Source: Stutzerimonas xanthomarina
Lineage (GTDB): Bacteria; Pseudomonadota; Gammaproteobacteria; Pseudomonadales; Pseudomonadaceae
Direction of reading: 5' to 3'
NCBI RefSeq assembly: GCF_003935375.1
Contig: NZ_RHQM01000002.1
Coordinates: 62,001 to 126,000, forward strand
DNA length: 64,000 bases
Under the pieces are notes generated by a model, which was given only the letters and a program-made list of their open reading frames with translations, did not search any database and was not told the DNA's origin. A program made the position numbers and the translations under genes. Of this stretch, positions 18,575 through 29,106 are shown piece after piece (the first letter of the stretch is position 1; every line of letters begins with the position of its first letter).

Positions 18575-19543
18575 ATGAATCAAGCTGATCACATCATTCG
18601 TGGCGATGAGTTGCCGGCCATGAGCAGGCCGGGGCTGCGCCTGCCCAACGAGGATGACGACCGCCTGCTCTACGGCCGGGTGAAGTGGGCGCAGCTGCGG
18701 GATGGCCTGTCGCTGCACTGGTCCGATTGCGAAGAGCTGCAGGATTTCGTCACCGAAAACGTGGTTGGTCCGCGGGTATCGTTCGTGCTCTTTCTGCAGG
18801 GCCAGAGCCGGGTCAGCTATGGCGATCTGTCGCTGACGCTCGGTCAGTCGGCGTCGCAGCGGGCCCCCGAGGGTGTGGCGGTTTCGATGAACGAGCCCGT
18901 GCTGTTCCGCCGCCAGGCGCGCCGCGGCAGTCATATCCGCAAGCTGGTGGTGAGCCTGACGCCGGACTGGTTCGAAGGGCGCGGGGAGGGCGTCGACTCG
19001 AGTGATGGCGCGATCCGCCGCTTCATGGACAGTCATCTGACGCCGCGCATCTGGAAGCCCTCGGCGCGGCTGCTGACCCTGGCCGAGCAGATGCTCAACC
19101 CGCCCGGCTATGACCCGCTGCTTCAGGGCCTGTACCTGGAAAGCCGCGCACTGGACATCGCCTGCGAAGCATTGATCAGCCTGGGTGATGGCTCGGCGTC
19201 GGCGGAACAGGGCCTGCGCCCGCAGGAGTACCGCCGTCTGCAACGCCTCCTCGCGCTCCTCGACAGCGGTGAGGCCGACGACTGGACGCTGGAGGGCATC
19301 GCCCGGGAGGTGGGCGTCAATGCCACCACGCTGCAGCGGCAGTTTCGCCTGTTCAAGGGAATGACCGTGTTCGAGTACCAGCGTGCCCGCCGGCTGCACC
19401 TGGCGCGGGAGGCATTGGAGCGTGAAGGTGCCAGCGTCAACGAGGCCGCCTGGCGCGCCGGCTACAACAGTCCGGCCAACTTCGCCACGGCGTTCAAACG
19501 CCAGTTCGGCATCAGCCCGCGGCAGGTGCGGGCGCGGGTTTGA
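18575..19543 (+). CDS. AraC-family regulator (PchR-like)
   Basis: About 322 residues. The N-terminal ligand domain carries VGPRVSFVLFLQGQSRVSYGD, typical of siderophore-responsive regulators such as PchR. The C-terminal double helix-turn-helix (about residues 225-320) has LEGIAREVGVNATTLQRQFRLFKG and ends AWRAGYNSPANFATAFKRQFG. The start MNQADHII (ATG 18575) was chosen; a TTG at 18521 would add 18 residues. By analogy it activates the divergent receptor operon when the cognate ferric siderophore is present, with Fur repression through the shared box. No siderophore synthesis genes are in view, so this may be uptake of a foreign siderophore. Confidence 0.88.
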   Translation: MNQADHIIRGDELPAMSRPGLRLPNEDDDRLLYGRVKWAQLRDGLSLHWSDCEELQDFVTENVVGPRVSFVLFLQGQSRVSYGDLSLTLGQSASQRAPEGVAVSMNEPVLFRRQARRGSHIRKLVVSLTPDWFEGRGEGVDSSDGAIRRFMDSHLTPRIWKPSARLLTLAEQMLNPPGYDPLLQGLYLESRALDIACEALISLGDGSASAEQGLRPQEYRRLQRLLALLDSGEADDWTLEGIAREVGVNATTLQRQFRLFKGMTVFEYQRARRLHLAREALEREGASVNEAAWRAGYNSPANFATAFKRQFGISPRQVRARV

Positions 19544-19765
19544 ACTGGCTGGGGCTGAGTCGGGCAGGATTTGTTGCCGCGTCCGTTGCCTGATCGGCTC
19601 CGGCCATTCGTCGGTTTGCCGCACCGTTAGCCTGTCGCTGCGGATCAGTGGTTGAAGTTTCCCGGCCGAGCGCCGAAAAAGAAGCATCGCTCGACGAGCA
19701 ACTGCTGCTCTTCGACGTCACGCTTCGATTCGTTGCCCGGTGCATGCGCCGTGGGGGACTGCCTC

Positions 19766-20530
19766 ATGAAAACGTCGCTGGCTCGCCTTTGCAGGCTGTT
19801 GCCCGCCCTGGTGCTGTGCTGGGCGCCCGGTGCGATGGCGGGGCACGTCATAACCGCGGTCACCGAAGAGCTGCCGCCCTACAACATGACCGTCGATGGC
19901 GAGCTGACCGGCATGGGCACCGAGGTGGTGAAGGCGGTACTGGAGGAGGCCGGCGAGGACGTGCGCATCCGTTCCATGCCCTGGGCCCGTGCCTATGACA
20001 TCGCCTTGAACAACGAGAACGTGCTGATCTATTCCATCGCCCGCACGCTGCAGCGCGAGCCCTTGTTCAAGTGGGTCGGGGTGATCGCGCCGACCCGCTG
20101 GTTCCTGTTCTCGCTGCCCGGCACCGAGTTCGACTTGAAAACCCTGGACGATGCCCGGCAATACCAGATCGCCACGGTCAAGGCGGATGTCGGCGAGCAG
20201 TATCTGATCGACAAGGGCTTCGCCGTCGGCCGCAACCTGCAGTCGAGCAACAAGTACGAGCACAACTACCAGAAGCTCAAGGCGGGGCGGGTGGATCTGT
20301 GGATATCCAACGAACTCAATGCCCATTACCTGGTGCGTCAGGCCAGTGGCGATCCGAACGAGGCGGCGGTGCCGCAGCTGAGCCTGGACGACCTTGGCGG
20401 TGCGAATGGCCTGTGCATGGCGTTCAGTCGCGACACGCCGGATGAAGTCGTCGAGCGCTTCCGCCAGGCGCTGGCTCGCGTGCGGGCCGATGGGCGCTAC
20501 GACGCGATTGTCGCGAAATGGCTGAAATGA
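19766..20530 (+). CDS. Periplasmic solute-binding protein, family 3 (first copy)
   Basis: A 254-residue exported protein. The signal peptide ends PGAMAG and is followed by a type II periplasmic-binding fold: VITAVTEELPPYNMTVDGELTGMGTEVVKAVLEEAGE, then PWARAYDIALNNENVLIYSIART. No permease or ATPase genes adjoin; instead its end overlaps a membrane diguanylate cyclase by 13 bases, and a second binding protein follows. The shared PWARAY motif shows the two are paralogs. A sensing role, handing ligand information to the cyclase, is more likely than transport (inference). The ATG at 19766 follows GTGGGGGA; an upstream in-frame start at 19652 would remove the leader. Confidence 0.9.
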   Translation: MKTSLARLCRLLPALVLCWAPGAMAGHVITAVTEELPPYNMTVDGELTGMGTEVVKAVLEEAGEDVRIRSMPWARAYDIALNNENVLIYSIARTLQREPLFKWVGVIAPTRWFLFSLPGTEFDLKTLDDARQYQIATVKADVGEQYLIDKGFAVGRNLQSSNKYEHNYQKLKAGRVDLWISNELNAHYLVRQASGDPNEAAVPQLSLDDLGGANGLCMAFSRDTPDEVVERFRQALARVRADGRYDAIVAKWLK

Positions 20531-21867
20531 ACGACGACTCAACCACCACGATCAGCGAGTCGGTGCCGCGGCCGGTGGGTTCGCTCGGCCGCCGGCTGGT
20601 GCTGGCCACCCTCGGTTTCTGCCTGCTGTTCACCCTCGCCACCGTCGGGCTGCGGACCTGGACCGCCTGGCAGAACAACCTGGCGGAGATGAACGCCGAG
20701 TTGGCACTGATCGATCAGGTGTTCCGCAGCACCCTGTCCAAGGCGATCTGGGAAATGGACAGTGATTCCCTGCATTCGCAGCTCGACAGCGTGGTGCAGG
20801 CCGCGCCCATCGGCCGCGTCGAGCTGCGGATCATCCGCGCCGGCCGCGAGCCGGAACTGGTTCAGCGGCAACGGGGTGAGCAGCCGGCCGAGCACCGCGC
20901 GCCGCGCCTGCAGCATCAGTTGAGCTACGAACCCTACGCCGGCGCCAGTGAGACGGTGGGCGAGCTGGTGCTCGAAGGCAATGAAGAACTGCTCTGGGAG
21001 CGCATGCTTGCCGAGGTCTACGACATCGTCATCACCCAGGTCATCCAGTCGCTGTTGCTGGCCGGGCTGATCATGTGGATGTTCAACCGCACGGTCACCC
21101 TGCATGTGCGGCGCATTGCCCGTCACCTGACGCGGCTGACGCCGGATAACCTCGATCGCAGCCTGCGCCTTGATCGTTCGCCGAAGCGGCACGACGAGCT
21201 GAGCCTGCTGGAAGGCGGCGTCAACAGCCTGCAGGCGAAACTCTCGGCCTATCTCGAGCGCCAGCACCAGGATGAGCTGGCCCTGGCCGCACACCGGGAC
21301 CGCCTTGCCGAGCTGGTTGAAGAGCGCACTGCCGAACTGCGCGCCGCCAATGTGCAACTGGAAGAGCTGTCGCGCAGCGATCCGCTTACCGGACTGGCCA
21401 ACCGGCGGCAGTTCGACGAGATCAAGGAAGTCGAATTCCGCCGTGCCCTGCGTCAGGACCAGCCGCTGGCGGTGCTGATGTGCGACGTGGATTTCTTCAA
21501 GCGCTACAACGACCACTACGGCCACGCCCAGGGCGACCAGTGCCTGCGAATGGTCGCCGACACGTTGCAGTCCGTGTTCGCCCGCGCCGGCGAGGTGGTC
21601 GCGCGGCTTGGCGGCGAGGAATTCGTCGTGCTGCTGCCCGGCGTCGATGCCGAGGCCGCGCGGCGGGCGGCGGTGCGCCTGCAGCAACGCCTGGCCGAGC
21701 GCGAGTTGCCCCACGAGGCTTCCGCCGTTTCACCCTACGTGACCTTCAGCATCGGCCTGGCCGTGCTCGATCCGGACACCATGGACCAATTCGACCAACT
21801 GCTGCACCGCGCGGACGAGGCCCTCTATCGGGCCAAGACCCACGGGCGCAACTGCATTTCCGCCTGA
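20518..21867 (+). CDS. Membrane diguanylate cyclase (GGDEF)
   Basis: 449 residues. A first membrane segment (about 25-48) and a periplasmic domain (about 50-160) precede a second membrane segment (IVITQVIQSLLLAGLIMWMF) and a HAMP-like/coiled-coil linker (RDRLAELVEERTAELRAANVQLEEL). The C-terminal GGDEF domain has SDPLTGLANRRQFDE, DVDFFKRYNDHYGHAQGD and an intact active site RLGGEEF, so it should make c-di-GMP. The usual allosteric inhibition motif RxxD five residues before GGEEF is here RAGE, so product feedback may be absent. Two start codons (20518, 20527) are possible. Flanked on both sides by solute-binding protein genes. Confidence 0.93.
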   Translation: MAEMNDDSTTTISESVPRPVGSLGRRLVLATLGFCLLFTLATVGLRTWTAWQNNLAEMNAELALIDQVFRSTLSKAIWEMDSDSLHSQLDSVVQAAPIGRVELRIIRAGREPELVQRQRGEQPAEHRAPRLQHQLSYEPYAGASETVGELVLEGNEELLWERMLAEVYDIVITQVIQSLLLAGLIMWMFNRTVTLHVRRIARHLTRLTPDNLDRSLRLDRSPKRHDELSLLEGGVNSLQAKLSAYLERQHQDELALAAHRDRLAELVEERTAELRAANVQLEELSRSDPLTGLANRRQFDEIKEVEFRRALRQDQPLAVLMCDVDFFKRYNDHYGHAQGDQCLRMVADTLQSVFARAGEVVARLGGEEFVVLLPGVDAEAARRAAVRLQQRLAERELPHEASAVSPYVTFSIGLAVLDPDTMDQFDQLLHRADEALYRAKTHGRNCISA

Positions 21868-21882
21868 TCGCATGAGGACTGC

Positions 21883-22614
21883 ATGATGCATCCGTTTGCC
21901 TGGACCGCTTTCTTCCTTGCGTTGCTCGGCACCACCACGGCCAACGCCGGTCCGCTGCGCGTGGTGACCGAAGACACCGCCTACAGCTACCTCGAGAACG
22001 GCAAGGTAGCCGGCACGGCGAGCCGGGTCGTCGAGGCCACCCTGCAGCGCGCCGGCCTCAACGACTACCAGGTCAGCCTCTACCCGTGGGCGCGGGCGTA
22101 TGACATGGCCCTGCGCGAGCCCGGCGTACTGATCTACCTGATCGCACGCACCTCCGAACGCGAAGCGCTGTTCCGCTGGGTCGGCGAGATCATGCGCATC
22201 GACTACCACTTCTACAAACTCAGCGAGCGGGACGATATCCGGGTGCCGGACCTGGAGGCGGCCAAGGCCTACCGGATCGGCGTCATGCGCGACGACGTCC
22301 GGCACCAGTACCTGCAGGCCAACGGCTTCAGCAAGATCGTGGTGAGTGCGCACAACAGCGACAACTTCAAGCGCCTGGTCAACGGCCAGGTCGACCTGGT
22401 GCCGATGCCCGAGCACGACATGCTCGCCCTGTGCGCCGAGGCCGGCGTCGACCCGGCCACGGTCGAAAAGGTCTTCAGCCCGCACAACTCGACGCAGCTC
22501 TACATGGCCTACAGCCGCCAGACCGACGATGACACCGTACAGCGCACCCAGGCCGCCTTCGAGCATCTGCAGGCGGAGGGAGAGGTGGCGCGGATCATGG
22601 CGGGGCAGCCTTGA
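21883..22614 (+). CDS. Periplasmic solute-binding protein, family 3 (second copy)
   Basis: 243 residues with a leader ending TTTANAG and a two-lobed binding fold: LRVVTEDTAYSYLENGKVAGTASRVVEATL and YPWARAYDMALREPGVLIYLIARTSERE. It is clearly paralogous to the protein ending at 20530, with the same block order. It starts 16 bases after the cyclase stop with GAGGA in front of ATGATG, so the three genes form one operon. No transporter partner is nearby, supporting a ligand-sensing role for the periplasmic domain of the cyclase (inference). A relic of a related gene lies 1.2 kb downstream. Confidence 0.9.
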   Translation: MMHPFAWTAFFLALLGTTTANAGPLRVVTEDTAYSYLENGKVAGTASRVVEATLQRAGLNDYQVSLYPWARAYDMALREPGVLIYLIARTSEREALFRWVGEIMRIDYHFYKLSERDDIRVPDLEAAKAYRIGVMRDDVRHQYLQANGFSKIVVSAHNSDNFKRLVNGQVDLVPMPEHDMLALCAEAGVDPATVEKVFSPHNSTQLYMAYSRQTDDDTVQRTQAAFEHLQAEGEVARIMAGQP

Positions 22615-22855
22615 ACTGACCTGATGGCGGTCTGGCGGTAACTGTTCCAGGCGCCCGAGAGGGACTGGGCGAACCTTGGTTCCGTCGCAGTAACGGTGTT
22701 TTCCGCGTATGCAGAACTATTGATTCGCCCCCCCCTTTTTCCTCCCAGCAGCGCCCAGCTGACTCGCCGGGCCACCAAGCTGGCCGGCACGGCAAGTCGT
22801 CATTCCACGCCACCCCGCTAGACTGGCTTCGTCTCCATGAAAACAAGAAGAACGA

Positions 22856-23752
22856 ATGAGTAGCACCGACGGCATAGCACTGGATACGTGGCGGGCCAGC
22901 GCTCGCGAGTTCGATTTTGGTGGCAGGCGCATCCGCTACTGGACGGCTGGCGAAGGTGAGCCGCTGCTGCTGATCCATGGATTTCCCACCGCCAGCTGGG
23001 ACTGGCACAAGGTCTGGCAGCCACTTGCGGCGCGCTATCTGCTGATTGCCTGCGACATGCTCGGCTTCGGCTATTCGGCCAAGCCGCGCGGGCACGCCTA
23101 CAGTCTGATCGAGCAGGCCTATCTGCAGCAGGCGCTGCTGGCGGAGCTGGGTATCGACGGCGCGATCCATGTGCTGGCGCATGACTATGGCGACAGCGTC
23201 GCTCAGGAGCTGCTGGCGCGGCATTGCGAAGGGCGCATCGCGCTGACCAGCTGCGTGTTCCTTAATGGTGGGCTGTTCCCGGAAACCCATCATCCGGTAC
23301 GGGTGCAGAAACTGCTGCTCGGGCCGTTCGGCTTTCTCTTGGGCAGGCTGTTTTCGCGGCGTTCGCTAGGGGCGACCTTCGGAAAGGTATTCGGTGCGCA
23401 GACGCAGCCGAGCGACGCCGAGCTGGACGATTACTGGCGGCTGATCGCGGAGAGCGACGGACCGGCGGTGATGCACCGGCTGATCCGCTACATGCCCGAG
23501 CGGATCAGGCAACGCGAGCGCTGGGTTACGGCCATGCAGCGCTGCAATGTGCCGCTGCGAGTGATCGACGGCGCAGCCGATCCGATCTCTGGTGCCCACA
23601 TGGTTGCCCGCTACCGCGAGCTGATTCCGTCGCCCGACACGGTGCTGCTGGAGGGCATCGGCCACTACCCGCAGGTCGAGGCGCCGGAGCGGGTGCTCGA
23701 ACACTACTTCGACTTTCGTGCACGTCTTGCTGCTGTAGAGGGTGGCAGTTGA
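22856..23752 (+). CDS. Alpha/beta hydrolase (haloalkane dehalogenase/epoxide hydrolase-like)
   Basis: 298 residues, cytosolic. HGFPTASWDW supplies the oxyanion-hole region. The nucleophile elbow VLAHDYGDSVAQ carries Asp in place of Ser, as in haloalkane dehalogenases and epoxide hydrolases. A cap domain spans about 140-215, then GAADPISG (acid) and GIGHYPQVEAPE (catalytic His). The Asp nucleophile excludes an ordinary serine esterase; the exact substrate is unknown. The start MSSTDGIA has only a weak ribosome site (AACAAGAAGAACGA). The 241 bases upstream (22615-22855) hold no gene I can recognise. Confidence 0.85.
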   Translation: MSSTDGIALDTWRASAREFDFGGRRIRYWTAGEGEPLLLIHGFPTASWDWHKVWQPLAARYLLIACDMLGFGYSAKPRGHAYSLIEQAYLQQALLAELGIDGAIHVLAHDYGDSVAQELLARHCEGRIALTSCVFLNGGLFPETHHPVRVQKLLLGPFGFLLGRLFSRRSLGATFGKVFGAQTQPSDAELDDYWRLIAESDGPAVMHRLIRYMPERIRQRERWVTAMQRCNVPLRVIDGAADPISGAHMVARYRELIPSPDTVLLEGIGHYPQVEAPERVLEHYFDFRARLAAVEGGS

Positions 23753-23856
23753 ATCGCCGGCGCTTTGTAGCGAAAAGCGCGAATCTATTTTCCCGGCTAG
23801 CGAGTGTGGCGCTGGCCAGTTAATAGATCTGGCGTCGTCTTTAAGCGCCGAGTTTC

Positions 23857-24055
23857 GAGCAAGACATGTTCATCTTGTGTGACGCGGTCGCCGTGGATTC
23901 CAAGGTCCAGAAGGCGTTCAGCAGCTCAAGCTACGACGCAGCGCTACAGACATAGCTGTTAGACGATGACGGCCTGCGCTTCCGGACCGTGCTCGAGCAT
24001 CTGCAAGCCGAGGGGGAGAGGTGGCGCGAATTATTGCAGGCCCGCCGTGACCTGA
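23857..24055 (+). pseudogene. Relic 3' end of a family-3 solute-binding protein gene
   Basis: Translation in one frame gives EQDMFILCDAVAVD... and, after a TAG at 23953-23955, LLDDDGLRFRTVLEHLQAEGE. This aligns with the C-terminus of the intact protein at 21883-22614 (EHDMLALCAEAGVD..., ...DDDTVQRTQAAFEHLQAEGE). DNA identity is plain around the EHLQAEGE segment (23991-24030 against 22557-22595). The 5' part of the gene is gone or unrecognisable; similarity fades upstream of about 23820. It is the remains of a third paralog or an old partial duplication. Otherwise the 23753-24118 gap shows nothing. Confidence 0.75.
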
Positions 24056-24118
24056 CGGGCCAGCGAACTCCTTGGTGCCTAACCGTTCTCACGTAGTAAG
24101 ACTCAATGGAGAACCCGG

Positions 24119-24481
24119 ATGAAAAGACCAATTTTGGCGTTCGCTGCCCTCGCGTCTGCTCTCCCTGCTCTAGCCGACGACCCAATGGTCGTGACTCGTC
24201 TGAATGGCATGAATATGGAAATCGAGGAACTTGGCGTGCCTTCGGCATCCTCTGAACAGGTCGATCTTCGTGGTGTACCGGCGATCAAGGTGACCAATCG
24301 CAGCGCGGAGATCGCCTCCTGCCAATTCCATGCTCTGCCTGAGGAAACGGCCATGACGGCTACACCCGCTGCTTCGATCAGCCCGAACGAAGAGGTCGTC
24401 ATGCAAGTGCCCGGTAAATACTCCGCGGGCGGCCCGATTGCCATGCTCGTCTGCAAGCCAGTAGGCGCAGCGAGTAATTGA
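24119..24481 (+). CDS. Small exported protein, unknown function
   Basis: 120 residues with a clear signal peptide (MKRPILAFAALASALPALA) and a mature part that looks like a small beta domain: two cysteines (ASCQFHAL and MLVCKPV) could form a disulfide. GGAGAA lies 5 bases before the ATG. The next small exported protein follows after 61 bases on the same strand. Similar short periplasmic proteins occur in other pseudomonads, but I do not recognise a named family. Its base composition is less GC-rich than its neighbours. Confidence 0.75.
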   Translation: MKRPILAFAALASALPALADDPMVVTRLNGMNMEIEELGVPSASSEQVDLRGVPAIKVTNRSAEIASCQFHALPEETAMTATPAASISPNEEVVMQVPGKYSAGGPIAMLVCKPVGAASN

Positions 24482-24542
24482 CCTGGCAGAAGCCTCCACC
24501 GCCCTGAGCTGGGCTCACCGCCCAGGGGAAGAGGAGAACACC

Positions 24543-24812
24543 ATGAACAGATACTTGCTTGCTTCCATTTCGATGGCCACGCTTTTTCTATCCGTACCGC
24601 ATGCGGTCGCACAATGGCCGGCGGGTACCCCTCGTGATGACACCGGCTCGCGGGCAAGTCAGATGGGTATTCCGACCCCTCAGGAGAAGCTCGAAACACA
24701 TCGAAACGAGCAGGGTCAGATCGTCACGAAGGACGGTCGGCCGGTCGAAGGTTTGTCGGACAGCGACTCGGTACCTAATCGCAATCTGCATCGCACCGAC
24801 AGGATACGGTGA
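24543..24812 (+). CDS. Small exported hydrophilic protein, unknown function
   Basis: 89 residues: signal peptide MNRYLLASISMATLFLSVPHAVAQ, then a polar, probably disordered tail rich in Asp, Arg and Thr (PRDDTGSRASQMG, VTKDGRPVEGLSDSDS). GAGGAG before the ATG is a strong ribosome site. It may be co-transcribed with the preceding small protein. No domain recognised. Confidence 0.7.
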   Translation: MNRYLLASISMATLFLSVPHAVAQWPAGTPRDDTGSRASQMGIPTPQEKLETHRNEQGQIVTKDGRPVEGLSDSDSVPNRNLHRTDRIR

Positions 24813-24955
24813 CCGCGGACCCACCTCACCGCTCAGCTACACCAGGTGAGCTTGAGTAGTGGTTCGTCAAGGGGATGCTGCGTCATATGGCGCCGCTACT
24901 TTTTGCAAGCCGAGCGCGAAGTTAGGACTCGCGCTCGGGCCGCATGATGCGAAAT

Positions 24956-24988
24956 AGCCCCGCTGGGATTGCCTGAGCGGGGCTTTTA
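24956..24988. terminator. Terminator hairpin between converging genes
   Basis: AGCCCCGCT...AGCGGGGCT forms a nine-pair stem with an 11-base loop, followed by TTTTA on the plus strand and ATTTC on the minus strand. It lies between the small exported proteins and the DUF4168 gene. The rest of 24813-25030 shows nothing. Confidence 0.8.
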
Positions 24989-25030
24989 CCCATCGCGTAA
25001 CGTGTCTTAACGCAGCGCTACAGCAACGGT

Positions 25031-25420
25031 TTACTTCATCATTGCGATCACACGGTTGCGCAGTTCCGGGTCGGTCTGCACGGCTTCGTTGATGGCGTTG
25101 TATTCGTCGATGCTGATGTCGTTTTCCTCGATCACGCCGAGCATCTTCTCGTTGGCTTGCTGCTGAAGATCGCGGGCCTTGTCGGCGTCTTCGGTCTTCT
25201 GCAGCTTGCCGGTGAATTCCTCGCGGATCTCCATGATCTCGCCGAGCGACTCGGCGAAGCTTTCCAGTTTTTTCTCACCGAACTGCTGGGCCTGTGCGCC
25301 GGCCGCCGGCTGCGCGGTGGGGGCCGGGTTGGCTGATTGCGCCGATGCAAGGGGGGCAGCCAGGCCGAGGAATAGCGAGAAGATTCCGGCGAAGGCGAGA
25401 CGAGCGTTGTGCTGGGTCAT
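25031..25420 (-). CDS. DUF4168 exported protein
   Basis: 129 residues. The leader ends PLASAQ, an Ala/Pro-rich linker follows, and then the helical DUF4168 domain (FGEKKLESFAESLGEIMEIREEF... through ISIDEYNAINEAVQTDPELRNRV). Such proteins are periplasmic and of unknown role. The second ATG (25418-25420) was chosen because GCAGGA is 6 bases upstream; the first ATG (25424-25426) touches the Shine-Dalgarno. Divergent from the sensor kinase at 25570. Confidence 0.85.
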   Translation of the reverse strand: MTQHNARLAFAGIFSLFLGLAAPLASAQSANPAPTAQPAAGAQAQQFGEKKLESFAESLGEIMEIREEFTGKLQKTEDADKARDLQQQANEKMLGVIEENDISIDEYNAINEAVQTDPELRNRVIAMMK

Positions 25421-25569
25421 GTTCATTCCTGCTTCGGTTAAAGACGCCTTCAACATTGCAGCAGCCGTGCCAGGTCTTCATCTATCGCATAACCGATTGA
25501 TAAATAACTAATTGTCCATTTCATCGGCGCGCGGTGGCCCCTCGTCGCGAGGTCATGTAGTGTGCCGGT

Positions 25570-27043
25570 ATGACACATGTATCAATCTGGCAGCGCCCGG
25601 CGAGCCTGCGTGGCGCGCTTCTGCTCAAGGTCATCGTGCCGCTCATGGCGATCATGTTCGGCTTCAGTTCGGTGGTGCTCTGGACCGTTGAGCGCAGCAG
25701 CGAGCGGCGCCTGCAGGCCGAGGTCGAGCTGGTCGCGCGGGCGGTGCGCCTGCCGCTCAGCGCCAGCCTGGAGAAGAACCACGAGCGCACCCTACAGCAG
25801 GTGCTGGAATCGGTGCTCGGCGTCGGTCGCGTGTATGGCGCCTATGTTTACGATCGCGATGGCAAGCTCGCGGCCTATGCCGGTGCGGTGGAGCCGGATC
25901 AGGACGAGTCGGCGATCCAGCAGCTCACCGCCGGTGGCGAGCTGACCGGCACCTATCAGCGCATCAATGGCCGCCCGGTTTATTCCTACTTCGTTCCGCT
26001 GGAGGAAAGTGGCGGGCAGATCAATGGCCTGCTGCAGGTGACCCGGCGCTGGGGCGATTTCGAACGCGACATCCGCCGCCTGCGCCTGATCGCCGCGGGC
26101 CTCGGCGGCTTGCTCGCCGGGGTGGCGCTGGTGGTGATCCTGCTCGGCCATCGCTCCGCGGTGGGCAAGCATCTGCAGCAGCTGGCGCGCAGCATGGAGC
26201 GCGTTGCGGCCGGCGAGCGCGAGCATCGTGCACCGCGCAGCGGGCCGCAGGAGATCGTCGTGCTGTCCGGCGCCCTGAACCAGATGCTCGACAGCATCGC
26301 CGCCGCCGAGCGCCAGGTGGCCGAGCAGCAGGCCCGCGAGGAGCAGTTGCAGGCGCGCCTGCGCCAGAGTCAGCAACTGGCGGCGGTGGGACGGCTGGCG
26401 GCAGGTGTCGCGCATGAGCTGGGCAGCCCGCTGAGTGTGATCGACGGCAAGGCGCAGCGCGTGTTGCGCGACGACGAGCTGGGCGAAACCCATCGCCGCG
26501 CCCTGTTGCAGATTCGCCAGCAGGTGGCGCGGCTCAGTGCCATCGTCCGCCAGCTGCTGGATTTCGGTCGCGCTGCCGGCTCGCCGCTGCGCAAGGTGCC
26601 CGCCGAGGTGCTGGCGCATTCGGCAGCCGCGGCGGTGGCCGATGAGCTGGCTGCGCTGCAGGTGCGGCTGGAGCTGCACGCACCGGCGCAAACGCTGTAC
26701 TGCCGGGTCGACCCGCCGCGCTTCGAGCAGGCGCTGACCAATCTGCTGCGCAATGCCGCCCAGGCCAGCCCTGGCGGATTGGTGCGCTTGCGCTGGTGGC
26801 GCGATGCTGCCGAACTGATGTTGCAGGTCGAGGACGACGGTCCCGGCATTGCCGAGTCGAACCGAGCCGCGCTGTTCGAGCCGTTTTTCACCACCAAAGC
26901 GGTGGGCGAGGGCAGTGGGCTGGGGCTGGCGGTTGCCCATGGCGTGGTCAGCGAGTGCGGTGGACGAATCGAACTGGTCGACGGCAGCCTGCCGGGCGCG
27001 GCCTTCCGTATCGCATTGCCATTGATCGACGAGGAGGTCGAGC

Positions 27044-27051
<8 letters not shown>
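25570..27051 (+). CDS. Membrane sensor histidine kinase
   Basis: 493 residues. Membrane segment at about 19-43, periplasmic sensor domain about 45-165, second membrane segment (AAGLGGLLAGVALVVILLG), HAMP, coiled coil (about 235-265). H-box AAGVAHELGSPLSVIDG and an HATPase domain with NLLRNAAQASPGG, EDDGPGI and GSGLGLAVAHGVVSECGG complete it. The H-box and the HATPase glycine loop belong to the NtrB-like kinases that partner sigma-54 regulators. The stop overlaps the regulator's start by 8 bases. The signal is unknown; it is not a close match to a named system that I can recall. Confidence 0.92.
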
Positions 27052-28432
<1,381 letters not shown>

Positions 28433-28495
28433 TCGGACTCGCCGCAGGGCGCCCGAAAGCGCACACTGCCGGCCTTTTCTCAGTGAGGAGCGAAC

Positions 28496-28954
28496 ATGCT
28501 CAATAACGACGTCCTGCGCAGCCTGCGCTACACCCTCAAGGCCAGTGATGCACAGATGGCCGAAATTGCCGCCCTGGGTGGCTGCACGGTGGACGATGCC
28601 GAGGTTCGCGCCTGGCTCAGTCGCGAGGACGAGGACGGCTATCAGGAATGCGCGGACGAAGCGATGGCGCGCTTTCTCGACGGGCTGATCTACTTCAAGC
28701 GCGGCAAGGACGAAAGCCGTCCGGCACCGCCGCTGGAGCTGCCGGTCAGCAACAACCAGATCCTGAAAAAACTGCGAGTGGCCTTCGAGCTGCGCGACGA
28801 AGACCTGCAGGCGATCCTGCATGCCGCCGACCTGCAGCTGTCGAAATCCGAACTCGGCGCGCTGTTCCGCAAGCCCGGCCACAGCAACTACCGCGCCTGC
28901 GGCGATCAGCTGCTGCGCAATTTCCTCAAGGGCCTTTCGCTGCGCCAGGGTTGA
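28496..28954 (+). CDS. yehS: YehS family protein (DUF1456)
   Basis: 152 residues, cytosolic, with the two tandem DUF1456 repeats: MLNNDVLRSLRYTLKASDAQMAEI (about 1-70) and VSNNQILKKLRVAFELRDEDLQAIL (about 80-145). Each ends in a FLDGLIYFKRG or FLKGLSLRQG motif. E. coli YehS has the same plan and no assigned function. GTGAGGAG precedes the ATG. It lies 63 bases after the response regulator on the same strand and could share its transcript. Confidence 0.9.
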   Translation: MLNNDVLRSLRYTLKASDAQMAEIAALGGCTVDDAEVRAWLSREDEDGYQECADEAMARFLDGLIYFKRGKDESRPAPPLELPVSNNQILKKLRVAFELRDEDLQAILHAADLQLSKSELGALFRKPGHSNYRACGDQLLRNFLKGLSLRQG

Positions 28955-29106
28955 TCCACACCGCACGGCACCTCAAGTGGTAAATGGCCAGGCGGCCGCT
29001 ACGCTGAAGCAGGCAGCTAGCCGCATGCCCGGTGCGCAGCTCGTCGCCGGGAACGCCATAACAACAAGATGACCGCCCCACGCGGCGGTGCCCTGAGGTG
29101 CGTGCC

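Noticed and set aside
24103-24699. 198-residue minus-strand frame over the two small exported proteins
   Set aside because: No leader or domain; the plus-strand genes have strong ribosome sites and signal peptides.
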